64,000 nucleotides of DNA from assembly GCF_000970305.1 (NCBI RefSeq), contig NZ_CP009517.1:868001-932000 (forward strand), written 5' to 3'. Shown here piece after piece: positions 18,763-28,011 of the stretch. The stretch's first letter is position 1. Every line of letters begins with the position of its first letter. A program made the position numbers and the translations under genes. Origin of the DNA: Methanosarcina barkeri 3 (GTDB taxonomy: Archaea; Halobacteriota; Methanosarcinia; Methanosarcinales; Methanosarcinaceae). The notes under the pieces were generated by a model. It was not told where the DNA came from, did not search any database, and was given only the letters and a program-made list of their open reading frames with translations.

Positions 18763-18871
18763 GGGCTTACGCACTAGATACGTAAATCAAATGTAATAAC
18801 CGTTACTGATTAAATTTATATTATATATTTAATGGCTAATGCTGCTGCTTTGCGATTCAAATGGTAAGTCC
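18763..18871. mobile_element. MITE-like element, copy 1 (109 bp)
   Basis: Ends GGGCTTACGCA and ATGGTAAGTCC are imperfect inverted repeats of the family end GGACTTACGCA. An inner TGCTGCTG lies about 30 bp from the right end, as in the copies at 19838 and 43163. No coding capacity. It lies just after the stop codon of the 17766 gene. Confidence 0.75.
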
Positions 18872-19336
18872 TGTACCCAAATGACTGTGTAGTATCTGAA
18901 GGTTAGGTACTCTTTTAAAATCTCAAAAGCTGAAGTATAACAAGCTTTATAATAGGTAAAATGAACAAATAATAATTACGAAATTAATATTACTAAACAG
19001 AATCATGCTTTTAATAATAAGTTATTTAATATATTATTTTTTGACCTATTTTTTGAGTATATGCATATAATAAACCGAGTTTTGTTTAATATTGGTTTCT
19101 AATTTATATTTCTCTAATTATTATATCCACTGGATAATAATACACTAGCAATACAATAAAAAATCACTTTTATCGGCAAATAATAAGCAAATATAATTTA
19201 AAAATTAAATAGTCTTCTAAAAATTTAGATGGATTATTGATTCTTAAATTAAATACATTTGTGTATAATCAGTAGATTAAGGACCCGATAAAAGTAAAAT
19301 TGTATCTAATTTAGCAAAATAATAGGAACGATCTGT
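18872..19336. other. intergenic, very AT-rich
   Basis: I see no gene, only AT-rich DNA that must contain the promoter and leader of the small secreted protein at 19337. AGGA lies 9 bp before that ATG. Confidence 0.5.
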
Positions 19337-19693
19337 ATGATAGAACAAAAATTTAACAAAATAAAAAAGACCGTGTTTATTTTGCTGGCGGTCTTTTTTG
19401 TAGTAGCAGTGACTGCTGCATCAGCAAGTGCATGTGCTTCAAAAGATAATAAAGAAGAGACTAAAGAAAAGCCGGCTAATGTAGTTGATCCAAAACAAGC
19501 TCAAGAAGCAGCCCAAAAGATAGCTCAAGACAAGCTGGGCAACAAATTGTTAGACATGGTAGAGAATAACTGGTTCGGCACTGGCAAGGGAAGCTATTCT
19601 GACGACGGTTGGGGAGGCGATTCTGACAACGGTTGGGGAGGCGATTCTGACAACGGTTGGTCTGATGACGACTGGTTCAATGGCGGTTGGTAA
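19337..19693 (+). CDS. small secreted protein with Trp/Asp/Gly repeat tail
   Basis: 118 residues. A basic N-terminus (MIEQKFNKIKK) and hydrophobic core (TVFILLAVFFVVAVTAASA) form a signal peptide ending near SACAS, with the Cys as a possible lipid site. Next comes a charged Lys/Glu segment and a helix (DPKQAQEAAQKIAQDKLGNK). The last 30 residues repeat SDNGWGGD three times, encoded by a 24-bp DNA repeat (about 19590-19665). It ends SDDDWFNGGW. The acidic aromatic repeat may bind Ca2+ or polysaccharide (inference). No known family. Confidence 0.75.
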   Translation: MIEQKFNKIKKTVFILLAVFFVVAVTAASASACASKDNKEETKEKPANVVDPKQAQEAAQKIAQDKLGNKLLDMVENNWFGTGKGSYSDDGWGGDSDNGWGGDSDNGWSDDDWFNGGW

Positions 19694-19837
19694 GACCATC
19701 AGCACTACCAATTGGTAACAAGTCTGACTATGAACTAATCGTAGATATTATAAATCAGTAAGTACCCATTTGTATAATTCCGCATAGTATTATAGAAGTA
19801 GTGAGACTCTCAATATATATTGGAGTCTTTCCTGATA

Positions 19838-19946
19838 GGACTTACGCAGTAAAAGAACTAAATGAAGCGTGAGCAGTTCTATAAAATGTTGTGGAGAAGA
19901 AATTTAAATTTCATGCTGCTGTCTTTCGGTTTAAATGCGTAAGTCC
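19838..19946. mobile_element. MITE-like element, copy 2 (109 bp)
   Basis: Perfect 11-bp inverted ends GGACTTACGCA (19838-19848) and TGCGTAAGTCC (19936-19946). It is preceded by TA, and CATA follows. The inner TGCTGCTG is shared with copies 1 and 3. It abuts the remnant at 19949-20148 and appears to have inserted in its 3' part. Confidence 0.85.
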
Positions 19947-19948
19947 CA

Positions 19949-20148
19949 TATAGGAAAAACAGTCTTTTTTGCTTTAGAATAAACAATTTATCTGAGTTTA
20001 CATTCTGTTTCGTTTGATATAAAGTTCTTTTAGAATACCCGGCTTTCTTCCAGTTGACATAAGAAATATTGAGAATCGTTGAACTTTTACAACACACTGA
20101 TTCATTCAACAGAATTTTTTGGATAATTTCACTTACTCCATGTTTCAT
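19949..20148 (-). pseudogene. C-terminal remnant, possibly Cas1-like (copy B)
   Basis: The minus-strand frame from ATG 20148 encodes ILNISYVNWKKAGYSKRTLY, then QTKQN, SDK and LFILK, homologous to copy A at 17272-17479 but more diverged. The apparent continuation of the frame to 19879 lies in MITE copy 2, so the true 3' end is lost. No SD. I treat it as a dead fragment. The family guess (Cas1 C-terminus) is tentative. Confidence 0.5.
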
Positions 20149-20317
20149 AAAGTGTCCTATTTTGTAACATAAGAGTATGGTTGTTACATATATAGTCTTA
20201 TCATATAATGGAGACGAATATTTTCATTCCTTGTGACTATGTAATATATAGGTATTTAATTTATATATAGCATATATCCAAAAAATATATAATATACTTG
20301 AATTGTTTATCTTTTAG

Positions 20318-20442
20318 AAGGTCTGATGTCGATTCCGAAAGCATACATAAGCCTAATCAACATCTCATAGTGGTCGTGCCTTATTTTCGATATAGTGACA
20401 TTTAGAAAAATACCTCAGACGGAATCGACATTAGACACCTTC
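20318..20442. repeat. 125-bp inverted-repeat element with GATTCCG ends
   Basis: GAAGGTCTGATGTCGATTCCG-type sequence at 20318-20337 faces its near complement at 20420-20442; the right arm carries a 2-nt insertion and one mismatch. The interior has no ORF. It may be a MITE or a long hairpin RNA. It is unlike the GGACTTACGCA family. Confidence 0.65.
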
Positions 20443-21020
20443 AAACTCTTGTTTCCGTGCAGAAACTTGCAAACGAATGTAATATACATAAAATCCTTTT
20501 GTTTGAATTAATATACATAAAATTTTTTATTTGGATTATGTCCAAAAAGTATGTAATTAACTGATTTATTCATAGGTTACTCATAGTTTAGAGGTTTCAA
20601 GTGATTGATTTAAAATATCATGACCCTCAAATATCTCTTGTGGCTAATTCTTATCACCGAAACAATATCGTTCCAAGCAATGCATCAAACTGAATCAGCA
20701 CTACCTTTATATTTTCTCTTTTTCTTAATTAGTGACTCTGCACCCAATTCGCGGGATAAAAAAATTTCTTTTTCTATCGGTGATTTTTAAGCTATAGTAG
20801 TTTTTAAACTATAATGGATATGACTAATCTGTGATTATGCAGTCAGAATCGTTGTAGTAGTAGAACAATTTTCGTCCAAACTAATATTATCTTCAGGTCT
20901 GTAGAGTTATGAACATCTTGCTTCCCTAAAATTACATATCAAAAGTTATTATTGTTGGGTTATATTTATTTAGACCGTTTCTAAAATTATATAATGAATG
21001 TTGTCTATTCATATGAACTG
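20443..21020. other. intergenic, 580 bp
   Basis: AT-rich. No ORF with SD. ATATAATG at 20987-20996 just before the PKD gene may be its promoter or simply AT-rich leader. Confidence 0.45.
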
Positions 21021-21641
21021 ATGAAACGAACAACAACTTTCTTTGTATTAGCCTTATTGGCTTTGACGTTATGTACAGCTACCGCAGGCGCTTCATCTAC
21101 CAGTACTGCGTGCAACGTAAAAATTGTCAAGTTTACAGTGAACAATCCAACCGGAACAGCACCAGCCAAAGTAGGATTTACAACTTATACGGCAGGCAAC
21201 GTTACAAGTGTTCAAGTACAGGTATTGGATAAAAACGGAAAGGTAGTTGCATCCTGTAGATCTTACTGTACACACTGCACGGTAAAGCATATCTGTAACT
21301 GCTCGCTTACTCTTAAAAATCCTGGTACCTATGACGTAAAAGTAACTGCATATGGTACTGGAAGTTGTCATGTAGAGCAGACTAAAAAGTCAGCCATTAC
21401 AATAAAAGCTGTAAATCTCGTTCCAAATTTTACATGCAGCGCATCCGGTAAGAAAGTTACCTTTAAAGACGCGTCTACAGGAGCTGCAAAATGGTCCTGG
21501 AACTTCGGTGATGGCTCCAAATCTACTTTAAAGAATCCAACTCACACATATAAAAAGGCAGGAAAATATAAAGTTTGCTTGACCGTATGCAATTCAGGGA
21601 ATTCTTGTAAGTCTATCTGCAAGACCGTGACCGTAAAGTAA
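21021..21641 (+). CDS. secreted Cys-rich protein with C-terminal PKD domain
   Basis: 206 residues from MKRTTTFFVLALLALTLCTA. Signal peptide ends near TAGAS. A first beta domain (about 28-125) contains paired Cys in CRSYCTHCTVKHICNC, and the C-terminal PKD domain (about 128-206) has KWSWNFGDGSKST and KAGKYKVCLTVC with extra Cys. The many Cys suggest disulphides outside the cell. The frame extends to ATG 20994, but nine extra residues before the basic n-region make 21021 more likely; neither has an SD. Probably released or surface-bound. Confidence 0.8.
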   Translation: MKRTTTFFVLALLALTLCTATAGASSTSTACNVKIVKFTVNNPTGTAPAKVGFTTYTAGNVTSVQVQVLDKNGKVVASCRSYCTHCTVKHICNCSLTLKNPGTYDVKVTAYGTGSCHVEQTKKSAITIKAVNLVPNFTCSASGKKVTFKDASTGAAKWSWNFGDGSKSTLKNPTHTYKKAGKYKVCLTVCNSGNSCKSICKTVTVK

Positions 21642-21642
21642 T

Positions 21643-21675
21643 AAGGGAGAACCTCCCTTTCTATTTTTTATTTAA
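21643..21675 (+). terminator. hairpin plus T-run after the PKD gene
   Basis: AAGGGAG (21643-21649) pairs with CTCCCTT (21653-21659) around a 3-nt loop and is followed by TCTATTTTTTATTT. It starts 2 nt after the stop codon. Confidence 0.85.
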
Positions 21676-22113
21676 TATTGACGGATTTACATCTTACACG
21701 CTTTCGTTTCCAGTTACAAGACTGGTTTAGTGTCTTTTTTGCTCTTCCCTATCTAGCTTTCTCTTTAGCCATTTGCTGATTCTCAGTTGTCTCTCTAAAA
21801 ACTCTCGTTTTACCTTCCTATTATTCATTTAATGTCTTTCGTTTGATACTTCTCTTTTCTTTCTTCTTTTACTCTCTGTTTTCCTTTTTTATCGTGATCT
21901 ATATTTCTCATACTCGATTTCATTGACAGGTTTATAGTTTCAGCTTAAACAAAAAATCAGTAATGTTTTTATGATGTCAAGTCAACAGTAAATCAGATAG
22001 TTTGTAAGAGGGTAGCACGTAGTAAAGTTAGAGTAGTTAAGGCAAGAATCAAAATATCAAGTGATACTATTTTAAGTGACATTATTTCTTCGATTCCGGA
22101 AGGTGTGTTTCAA
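21676..22113. other. intergenic, T-rich, with mmp8 leader
   Basis: Pyrimidine-rich top strand from 21700 to 21900 with many CTTTT/TCTCT runs, no ORF. The last 100 bp hold the mmp8 leader, with SD GGAAGGTG at 22099-22106. Confidence 0.5.
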
Positions 22114-22965
22114 ATGCCTCACATAATGGAAATGATGGGTAAAGCCAGAGTAGTCGTAAAAGACGGTAAGGTTATGGAAGTCGAAGCCCCTGAAGTAGAA
22201 TGGTGCCCACTTTTTGTCAAGCTGCGTGGAGTCCAGAAGATGACTCAGGACGAAATCCGGAAAAATATGGAGTCCCGGATTACTGAGTTAGGTATGTTTA
22301 CGGAAAAGCGTAAGCTCGAGTTTGAAACAACCGTTGTTGCCTTTGGCGCTTCAGAAATAATGATGAGTGGCCTCAATAACGGCTTTTTAGAAACAACCGT
22401 AACCGCCTGCGATGGTGCAGGAACTGTTGTATCGGATAATCCGGCACTAGTTCAGGGAATCGGGGGCAGGATGTCAGGTCTTATTGAAACCGAGCCAATA
22501 GATGCTGTTATTAAAGGAATTGAAGAGCGTGGAGGAACTGTACTTGAGCCATCAAATGCAGCCATTAATCCTATAGGTGGGGTAAAGAAAGCTGCCGAAC
22601 TCGGCTACCGAAAAATTGCAGTAACTGTGGCTGACCCAAAAACTGCAAAAAGCCTTCGGAAGCTCGAACCCGAACTAGGACTTGACCTGATAATAATTGC
22701 CGTGCATGTCACGGGTTTGAGTAGAGAAGAAGCTCAGGATATTCTTAAAAGTTCAGATATCGTGATTAGCTGTGCTTCCAGACATATCAGGGAACTTGCA
22801 GACCCTCTGGTCCAGGTTGCAGCCGCAATTCCACTTTTTGCCCTTACTCAGAAGGGAAAAGAACTTGTGATTGAAAGGGCAAAGGACATTCAAAGTCCAA
22901 TTCTGATCAATACTATGAAGCTGCCTGTGCTGCCTTCACATAAGCAGCCTAAGAATCTGATTTAA
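22114..22965 (+). CDS. methanogenesis marker protein 8 (DUF2099)
   Basis: 283 residues beginning PHIMEMMGKARVVVKDGKVMEV, then EWCPLFVKLRGV, AFGASEIMMSGLNNGFLETTV, ACDGAGTVVSDNPALVQGIGGRMSG and SNAAINPIGGVKKAAELGYRKIAVTVADP. This matches the methanogenesis marker 8 family, found in methanogens but with no settled biochemical role. ATG 22114 is preferred: GGAAGGTG is 8 nt upstream, and the GTG at 22105 overlaps that SD. The gene is monocistronic here. It is the best taxonomic marker in the window. Confidence 0.88.
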   Translation: MPHIMEMMGKARVVVKDGKVMEVEAPEVEWCPLFVKLRGVQKMTQDEIRKNMESRITELGMFTEKRKLEFETTVVAFGASEIMMSGLNNGFLETTVTACDGAGTVVSDNPALVQGIGGRMSGLIETEPIDAVIKGIEERGGTVLEPSNAAINPIGGVKKAAELGYRKIAVTVADPKTAKSLRKLEPELGLDLIIIAVHVTGLSREEAQDILKSSDIVISCASRHIRELADPLVQVAAAIPLFALTQKGKELVIERAKDIQSPILINTMKLPVLPSHKQPKNLI

Positions 22966-22982
22966 AAAGGAGCTAAGTCAGT

Positions 22983-23121
22983 ATCAGGCAGTAGCTTATC
23001 TGCTTATTTATGTTATTACATACCAAAATCCCTATGTTTTTACAAGGTGTCATACATTTTAAAATTTTTACTGTGATTCAATTTTCCGGGTGTCGACTGA
23101 AGTAACAAACTACTGCCTGAT
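22983..23121. repeat. 139-bp element with perfect 12-bp inverted ends
   Basis: ATCAGGCAGTAG (22983-22994) and CTACTGCCTGAT (23110-23121) are exact inverse complements. The interior is AT-rich and non-coding. It lies between mmp8 and the convergent Lys-rich small gene, so it may be a MITE-like insertion or a long-range transcript hairpin. Confidence 0.65.
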
Positions 23122-23140
23122 GAGTTATTGATTTATATAA

Positions 23141-23275
23141 TTACTTTTCTTTTTTTCCTGTTTTGGACGGCTTTACATCCTTCTTTGATGACTTATCGGC
23201 TGAAGCTTTTGCCTGTGTTTTTCCACCGGGCGTACCGGCTTTTGGACTTTCACTCATCGCAGATTTTTTTGCCAT
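23141..23275 (-). CDS. tiny Lys-rich protein, 44 residues
   Basis: Minus-strand gene with ATG at 23273-23275 and TAA at 23141-23143. A good SD AGAGAGGT lies 6 nt upstream of the ATG. The product is MAKKSAMSESPKAGTPGGKT followed by alternating Ala/Ser/Lys and ends KTGKKEK: no hydrophobic core, low complexity, about 30% Lys. It resembles disordered nucleic-acid- or polyanion-binding tails. It lies next to polyphosphate:AMP phosphotransferase (same strand, downstream of it by 480 bp), so a polyphosphate-binding role is possible but unproven. Confidence 0.75.
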   Translation of the reverse strand: MAKKSAMSESPKAGTPGGKTQAKASADKSSKKDVKPSKTGKKEK

Positions 23276-23752
23276 ATAAAAACCTCTCTGTTATATTATT
23301 TTACATAAGTATTTGATTATACTATTTTAAACTTATAAATAAGTTTCCAACTGAAATAATTGTTTATTGCAGGACTTACGCGGTAGAACTGAAAAATCGG
23401 TAAGCTTCAAACCTCAACTAGATCTATATTGAACAGGTAATAAATCCGAATATGTTTTACTCTATGCATCAAGAAAAAGTCGATATTAGAAACTCGCTTG
23501 TCAAAAGTCACATAAGTAAAAGAAATAATGGTAGATCGTGTAGTGGACTTAGTTTTAGTAAGCGATACAAAACAAAATTTTACTGTAAGTATGCGTTATT
23601 TAAAATAGATATGAGAGTTTTGAAGAATCTTTTTGAGTTTAAACTAAGGGAATGAAAAAGAACAAAACCTTAAAACAAATTATTTTAGAATAAAATAAAA
23701 CATACTTTATTAAAAACATACTTTACTAATAAGCATTTTTTGAATGAGAGTA
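23276..23752. other. intergenic with a half MITE-like end
   Basis: GGACTTACGCG at 23372-23382 matches the left end of the MITE family, but no right end follows at the usual 109-115 bp. A 67-codon plus-strand frame (23452-23655) has no SD and a basic, unrecognised product; it may be a transposon remnant. Nothing else was seen. Confidence 0.45.
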
Positions 23753-25261
23753 TTAATTCTTCAGATTTTTTTCAAGGGCTTCAGTAGCACTTTTCAGTAC
23801 TTTGATTCTTGAGTATCGTTTATCGTTTGATTCTACAATAATCCACTGGGCATTTATTGTACTTGTTTTCCGGAGCATCTCGTCTGCAGCGGTTTCATAA
23901 TCCTTCCATTTATCCCGGTTCCGCCAGTCTTCAGCTGTAATTTTCCATTTTTTTTCAGGGTCAAGTTGCCGGCTGTTAAAGCGTTCCAGTTGAGTCTCTT
24001 TGTCAATGTGAAGCCAGAACTTGACTACAATTGCTCCGGCCTGTGTAAGGGTTTCTTCAAATTCATTGATCTCCCTGTAAGCTCTTTTCCACTCTTCCTC
24101 ACTGCAAAAGCCTTCAACTCTTTCTACCAGGACGCGACCGTACCAGCTCCTATCAAAAATTGTTATATGGCCGGCTTTAGGTATTGATTCGCAGAAACGC
24201 CAGAGGTAATGATGAGCCTTCTCTATGTCATTTGGCGAGCCCACAGGAACTACCCGGTAGAGTCTGGGATTTAAATTTTCTACAAGGCGGTAGATGTTTC
24301 CTCCTTTGCCTGCAGCGTCCCAGCCTTCAAAGATCACTATTAGAGGGCGTTTTTTCTCAAAAAGTTCATACTGGAGGTCTGCAAGTTTTTGCTGACATAA
24401 TTTTTTTGATTTTTTATATTCATCAGCATCCATCTTTTTGGAAAGGTCAATCTTTTCCAGAATGGAATTGTTAAACTGAGAAACTTCTGAGATCTCCATA
24501 TCCAGATACTTAAGAGTCTGTTCAGCCGGAATTCTAGTTGTCTGCTCAATAGAAGCTTCAATTGCATGGATGACCGTCATCATAATTTTCAAAGTTGCAA
24601 AGTTCCTGTCATTAGCTTCCACTATTGTCCAGGGAGCATAAGGCATATCGGTTTTTTCCAGGATATTCTCGATAAACGGCAGATACTCATTGTATTTATG
24701 GATAAAATCAAGATCTTGCTTTTCTTCATCCTCATACTCATCAAATATCGGAATATCATATTTTTTAAGGCTTTTAAAACGCTCTTTATGCTCTTTTTCA
24801 CTTATGTGAAGGAAAATTTTTATTATAAGATATTTATCATCGGCGAGCTGCCGCTCAAAATAGTTTATTTCCTCCAGGTATTTCTGCAGTTTTTCTTCAG
24901 AGATTTCTTCCCCCAGACATTCTATCATCGCCCTGCTGTACCAGCTCCTGTCAAAGATTGCACTCTTTCCTCTCACAGGAACCCTGGTCCAGAAGCGTGC
25001 AATGAAGGGCTTAAGGAGTTCTTCATAGCAGGGCCTGGTCAAGGTGTGGAAATCGTATCCTCTGGGGTCCAGTGAGAGAATAAAACGATTAATATCTTCG
25101 GCCATCCCGGATATGTGCCAGCCCTCAAAAACAAGAATAACAGGTATTTTTAATTCCCAGGCTTTTCGCTGGAGTTCTCCAAGTTTGGCTTTTAATATTT
25201 TGTAATTTTTTTTGTATTCATCAATTTCTATAGTCTTGGAGAGGTCAATTTTTTCAAGCAT
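23753..25261 (-). CDS. pap: polyphosphate:AMP phosphotransferase (two-domain PPK2)
   Basis: 502 residues made of two fused PPK2 domains. The C-terminal domain (about 270-502) has an intact Walker A, VIFEGWDAAGKGGNI, the DRSWYGRVLVERVEGF lid and the KFWLHIDKETQLERF strand. The N-terminal domain (about 1-240) keeps the fold (DRSWYSRAMIECLGEE) but its P-loop is changed to FEGWHISGMAEDI without the GK, so only the second half should bind polyphosphate/nucleotide. Two-domain PPK2 enzymes phosphorylate AMP to ADP from polyphosphate. The ATG is at 25261, with a weak SD. Confidence 0.9.
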   Translation of the reverse strand: MLEKIDLSKTIEIDEYKKNYKILKAKLGELQRKAWELKIPVILVFEGWHISGMAEDINRFILSLDPRGYDFHTLTRPCYEELLKPFIARFWTRVPVRGKSAIFDRSWYSRAMIECLGEEISEEKLQKYLEEINYFERQLADDKYLIIKIFLHISEKEHKERFKSLKKYDIPIFDEYEDEEKQDLDFIHKYNEYLPFIENILEKTDMPYAPWTIVEANDRNFATLKIMMTVIHAIEASIEQTTRIPAEQTLKYLDMEISEVSQFNNSILEKIDLSKKMDADEYKKSKKLCQQKLADLQYELFEKKRPLIVIFEGWDAAGKGGNIYRLVENLNPRLYRVVPVGSPNDIEKAHHYLWRFCESIPKAGHITIFDRSWYGRVLVERVEGFCSEEEWKRAYREINEFEETLTQAGAIVVKFWLHIDKETQLERFNSRQLDPEKKWKITAEDWRNRDKWKDYETAADEMLRKTSTINAQWIIVESNDKRYSRIKVLKSATEALEKNLKN

Positions 25262-27546
25262 AAAGAGCCCTGCATTTGTTTAAAACTGGGTAATATCAGT
25301 GTTAATTACTACTGATACAGTAATAAGATATAACTTATAGAATATAATGGCTTTCTAAGTAATATACTATGTAATCCCGTATCCAGTTTAATTTTGCCTT
25401 TTTTGTGTGTATTATCTTATTTTTCTATAAGCATCATATTTAATATTTTTTGTTAATTTTGATAATTTTTGTTCATAATATTTTAAAAATAGAAAAATAT
25501 TAGTTTATGGAACAAGTATTCGTTTCACAGGACGTTTATCTTCAAGAGTCTACACCAACAAAACGAGAAATATTTTTATAAATATAGTTATATAAATGTT
25601 TGGATTTTTGATATTTAGTTTTCACTCCTATATAAATAGAATATATTAAACATCTCGGTTTTAGACTACCATCTATATTTATATCTATATCTATTAATAG
25701 TTAAGCCACTAACGTATTTTTGATATAAAATTTTAAAATTTATCAATATTTATCTTTTGAAATTAGGTTTTTATCAAATATTTACAAAAAAACCGTACTC
25801 AGCTTAAAAACTCCTATCAAATTCGTAAATATGTACTTTTATGTAATTTATGTGTATGTATAGAGATATAACAGTAAATTACATATATTTTTAAACGTGC
25901 AATTGACTATATGTAATCTAAAAAAGTTACTCATATGTTTATATATAAAGTACCCTCTTTAAAATATGCTAATAAATATCTAGTTTATACTACAGTTTTC
26001 CATGTATACCCGACTTATGCATTATGTAATGTGTTTTAAAACGCATATTTTATTTCACGTATTATTATGCGATCACGTTCATTAAAAGCATATATTTGAA
26101 TGTTCAATATATCAAGCAGATAAAAAATAATAAAATTGATAAAAAGTTATTAACACACATTTTAAAGTATATGTTTCATCATATGTTTGTTACTACTTAT
26201 TTTAAAATTATTACAAATATAGTTTACTTTATTGATTCTACCATATATACGCTATATTAAAACAGATTATTAAGTTTAGTTACTCAATAAAATAAACATA
26301 TGCAGTTTATAAATTATTTTGTTAAAAAATTTTAAATCATATCTCAAATTTAAAATATTTACCATTTTTCATCAAAGTCAACATTTATGCCCATATATTT
26401 ATAATATAATTTTCTAATCTAATAGTATAGACTAATAAAGTCAAAATGCCTCAAAAGCACATAGGAAAAATTGAACAAAGAAATGAAATTTTTAGCCATA
26501 GTTGTAAATTAATAAATAAATAGCTTATCTTCTTCAAAGAATAAACTTTTTCATTTTTTGTGTGACAAACACTGGAGTTCTTATAGTATATGGGAATAAT
26601 TATTTCTCAAATGCTTTCTCTTTTTTCTTTCATGAATTTTTGCGTTTAATGGGGCGGTTGTCGGTCAAATACTCAATATTCCTATAGTCCATGTAATAGT
26701 CGACTTTACAAAATAGGAGTCTAAATGATATCCTGTAGAAATTTTCAGCTTTGTGCATATAGTATATATGAATTCGTTTTTTAGATTGCTTAAATCTGCA
26801 GAAATGTCTCAAAAAACAAAAATCAAAAAAGAATTTTTGATATATGCATAAAAGATATAACTGGTATTGTTTTTATTACAAAAATAGACTTTTGTTTGCC
26901 TGATAAGGGTTTAGAAAGAATTATAAATCGCATGAATAGGCGAGATCTGTCTGAAGTTTATTTTCGTAACTTTAACTGATATATCTCTCTTTTTTAATTC
27001 CGTTTTTATTTTAGTTATAGGTATGTATACATACCTATATATCACACTATTAATATATAAAACTCCATATATTAGTGTATTCTTGCTTTTATGTTTCTAT
27101 ATTTATATAATATTTTTTAGACTAGATAGTGTAGGACTTATGAAGTAAAAAAGTAGTAAAAAGCATAGCAAGAACTATAATAAAAATTTAATAATGTGCG
27201 TTATGACTGCACTTAAGATTTATCAATCAAATTTTATGTCTTTGTAGATATATACCATATGAACCCTCTAATATTTATGAAGTCGCATAGATTAAAATTC
27301 ATTAATTAAATAGAATAAGAATTTTATTTTTCAAATTATCAACTTAATATTATAATTATTATATTTAAAATATAAATTTATTAATTATTAATAAATTTAT
27401 GGATGATAATATTTTTCTTAATAAAATTTATATTATATAAAAAATGTTTATTTCAATGTAATTTTATATAGTTACAATTAATAAACATGAAATTAAAATA
27501 TTTATTCAAGAAATATCAGAAAAAACAGAGAAAAACTGTAACCAAA
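25262..27546. other. 2.3-kb AT-rich gene-free stretch
   Basis: This is the longest gap and its AT content is very high. A minus-strand frame at 26630-26812 ends DYRNIEYLTDNRPIKRKNS and looks protein-like, but has no SD or recognisable family; it could be the tail of a lost gene. GGACTTATGAAG near 27133 resembles a decayed MITE end. No RNA genes were seen. The first 150 bp should hold the pap promoter. Confidence 0.5.
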
Positions 27547-28011
27547 TTATAGTGCCAGCTCAAGGTCAAATATTTCTTCGAAAAGTTTGTATTTTTTGCG
27601 GGCTCTGTACAGGTACTGACGGATGGGAGTTTCATCTTTTGCCCTGGCAAAAAGCGCTTCGATTTCCCCTTTTGAGAAAACAGCTTCAAGTTTTTTTGTA
27701 GGAATTGCCTCCAGTCCTTTCCAGTCATCGATCCTCTGATTACTTATAGGAATCGGAATTGGAAGCAAGGATATCTGGATTTCATCAACCCAATTCCATT
27801 CAGAATCATAGATGTTTGCATAAAAAGCCCCGCAAGATATGCATTTTGTTACTACTACAGTTCTTTCTCCTGATACATGATAGCTGAGGCTCATAAGTAT
27901 GGAATTGCAATTGGTACAATTACCGATCTCATTTTTTTCCAGGCTATAGGCATGTATCAGGTTCTCTCCAACATATAGATCGTTTTCCTTAAGATCATAT
28001 CCGTACTCCAT
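27547..28011 (-). CDS. zinc-ribbon protein of unknown function
   Basis: 154 residues. Cys pairs C32-x-x-C35 (GNCTNC) and C57-x-x-C60 (KCISC) form a zinc ribbon. It is followed by a linker rich in Pro/Ile (SLLPIPIPIS) and a C-terminal helical part with KKLEAVFSKGEIEALFARAKDE and RQYLYRARKKYKLFEEIF. The basic/amphipathic end may bind nucleic acid. I do not recognise a named family. CAGGAGCG is 7 nt before ATG 28011. It is monocistronic. Confidence 0.75.
   Translation of the reverse strand: MEYGYDLKENDLYVGENLIHAYSLEKNEIGNCTNCNSILMSLSYHVSGERTVVVTKCISCGAFYANIYDSEWNWVDEIQISLLPIPIPISNQRIDDWKGLEAIPTKKLEAVFSKGEIEALFARAKDETPIRQYLYRARKKYKLFEEIFDLELAL

Noticed and set aside
26630-26812. 60-codon minus-strand ORF in AT-rich DNA
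   Set aside because: The C-terminal residues look protein-like, but there is no SD or family; possible remnant only, so not called as a gene.
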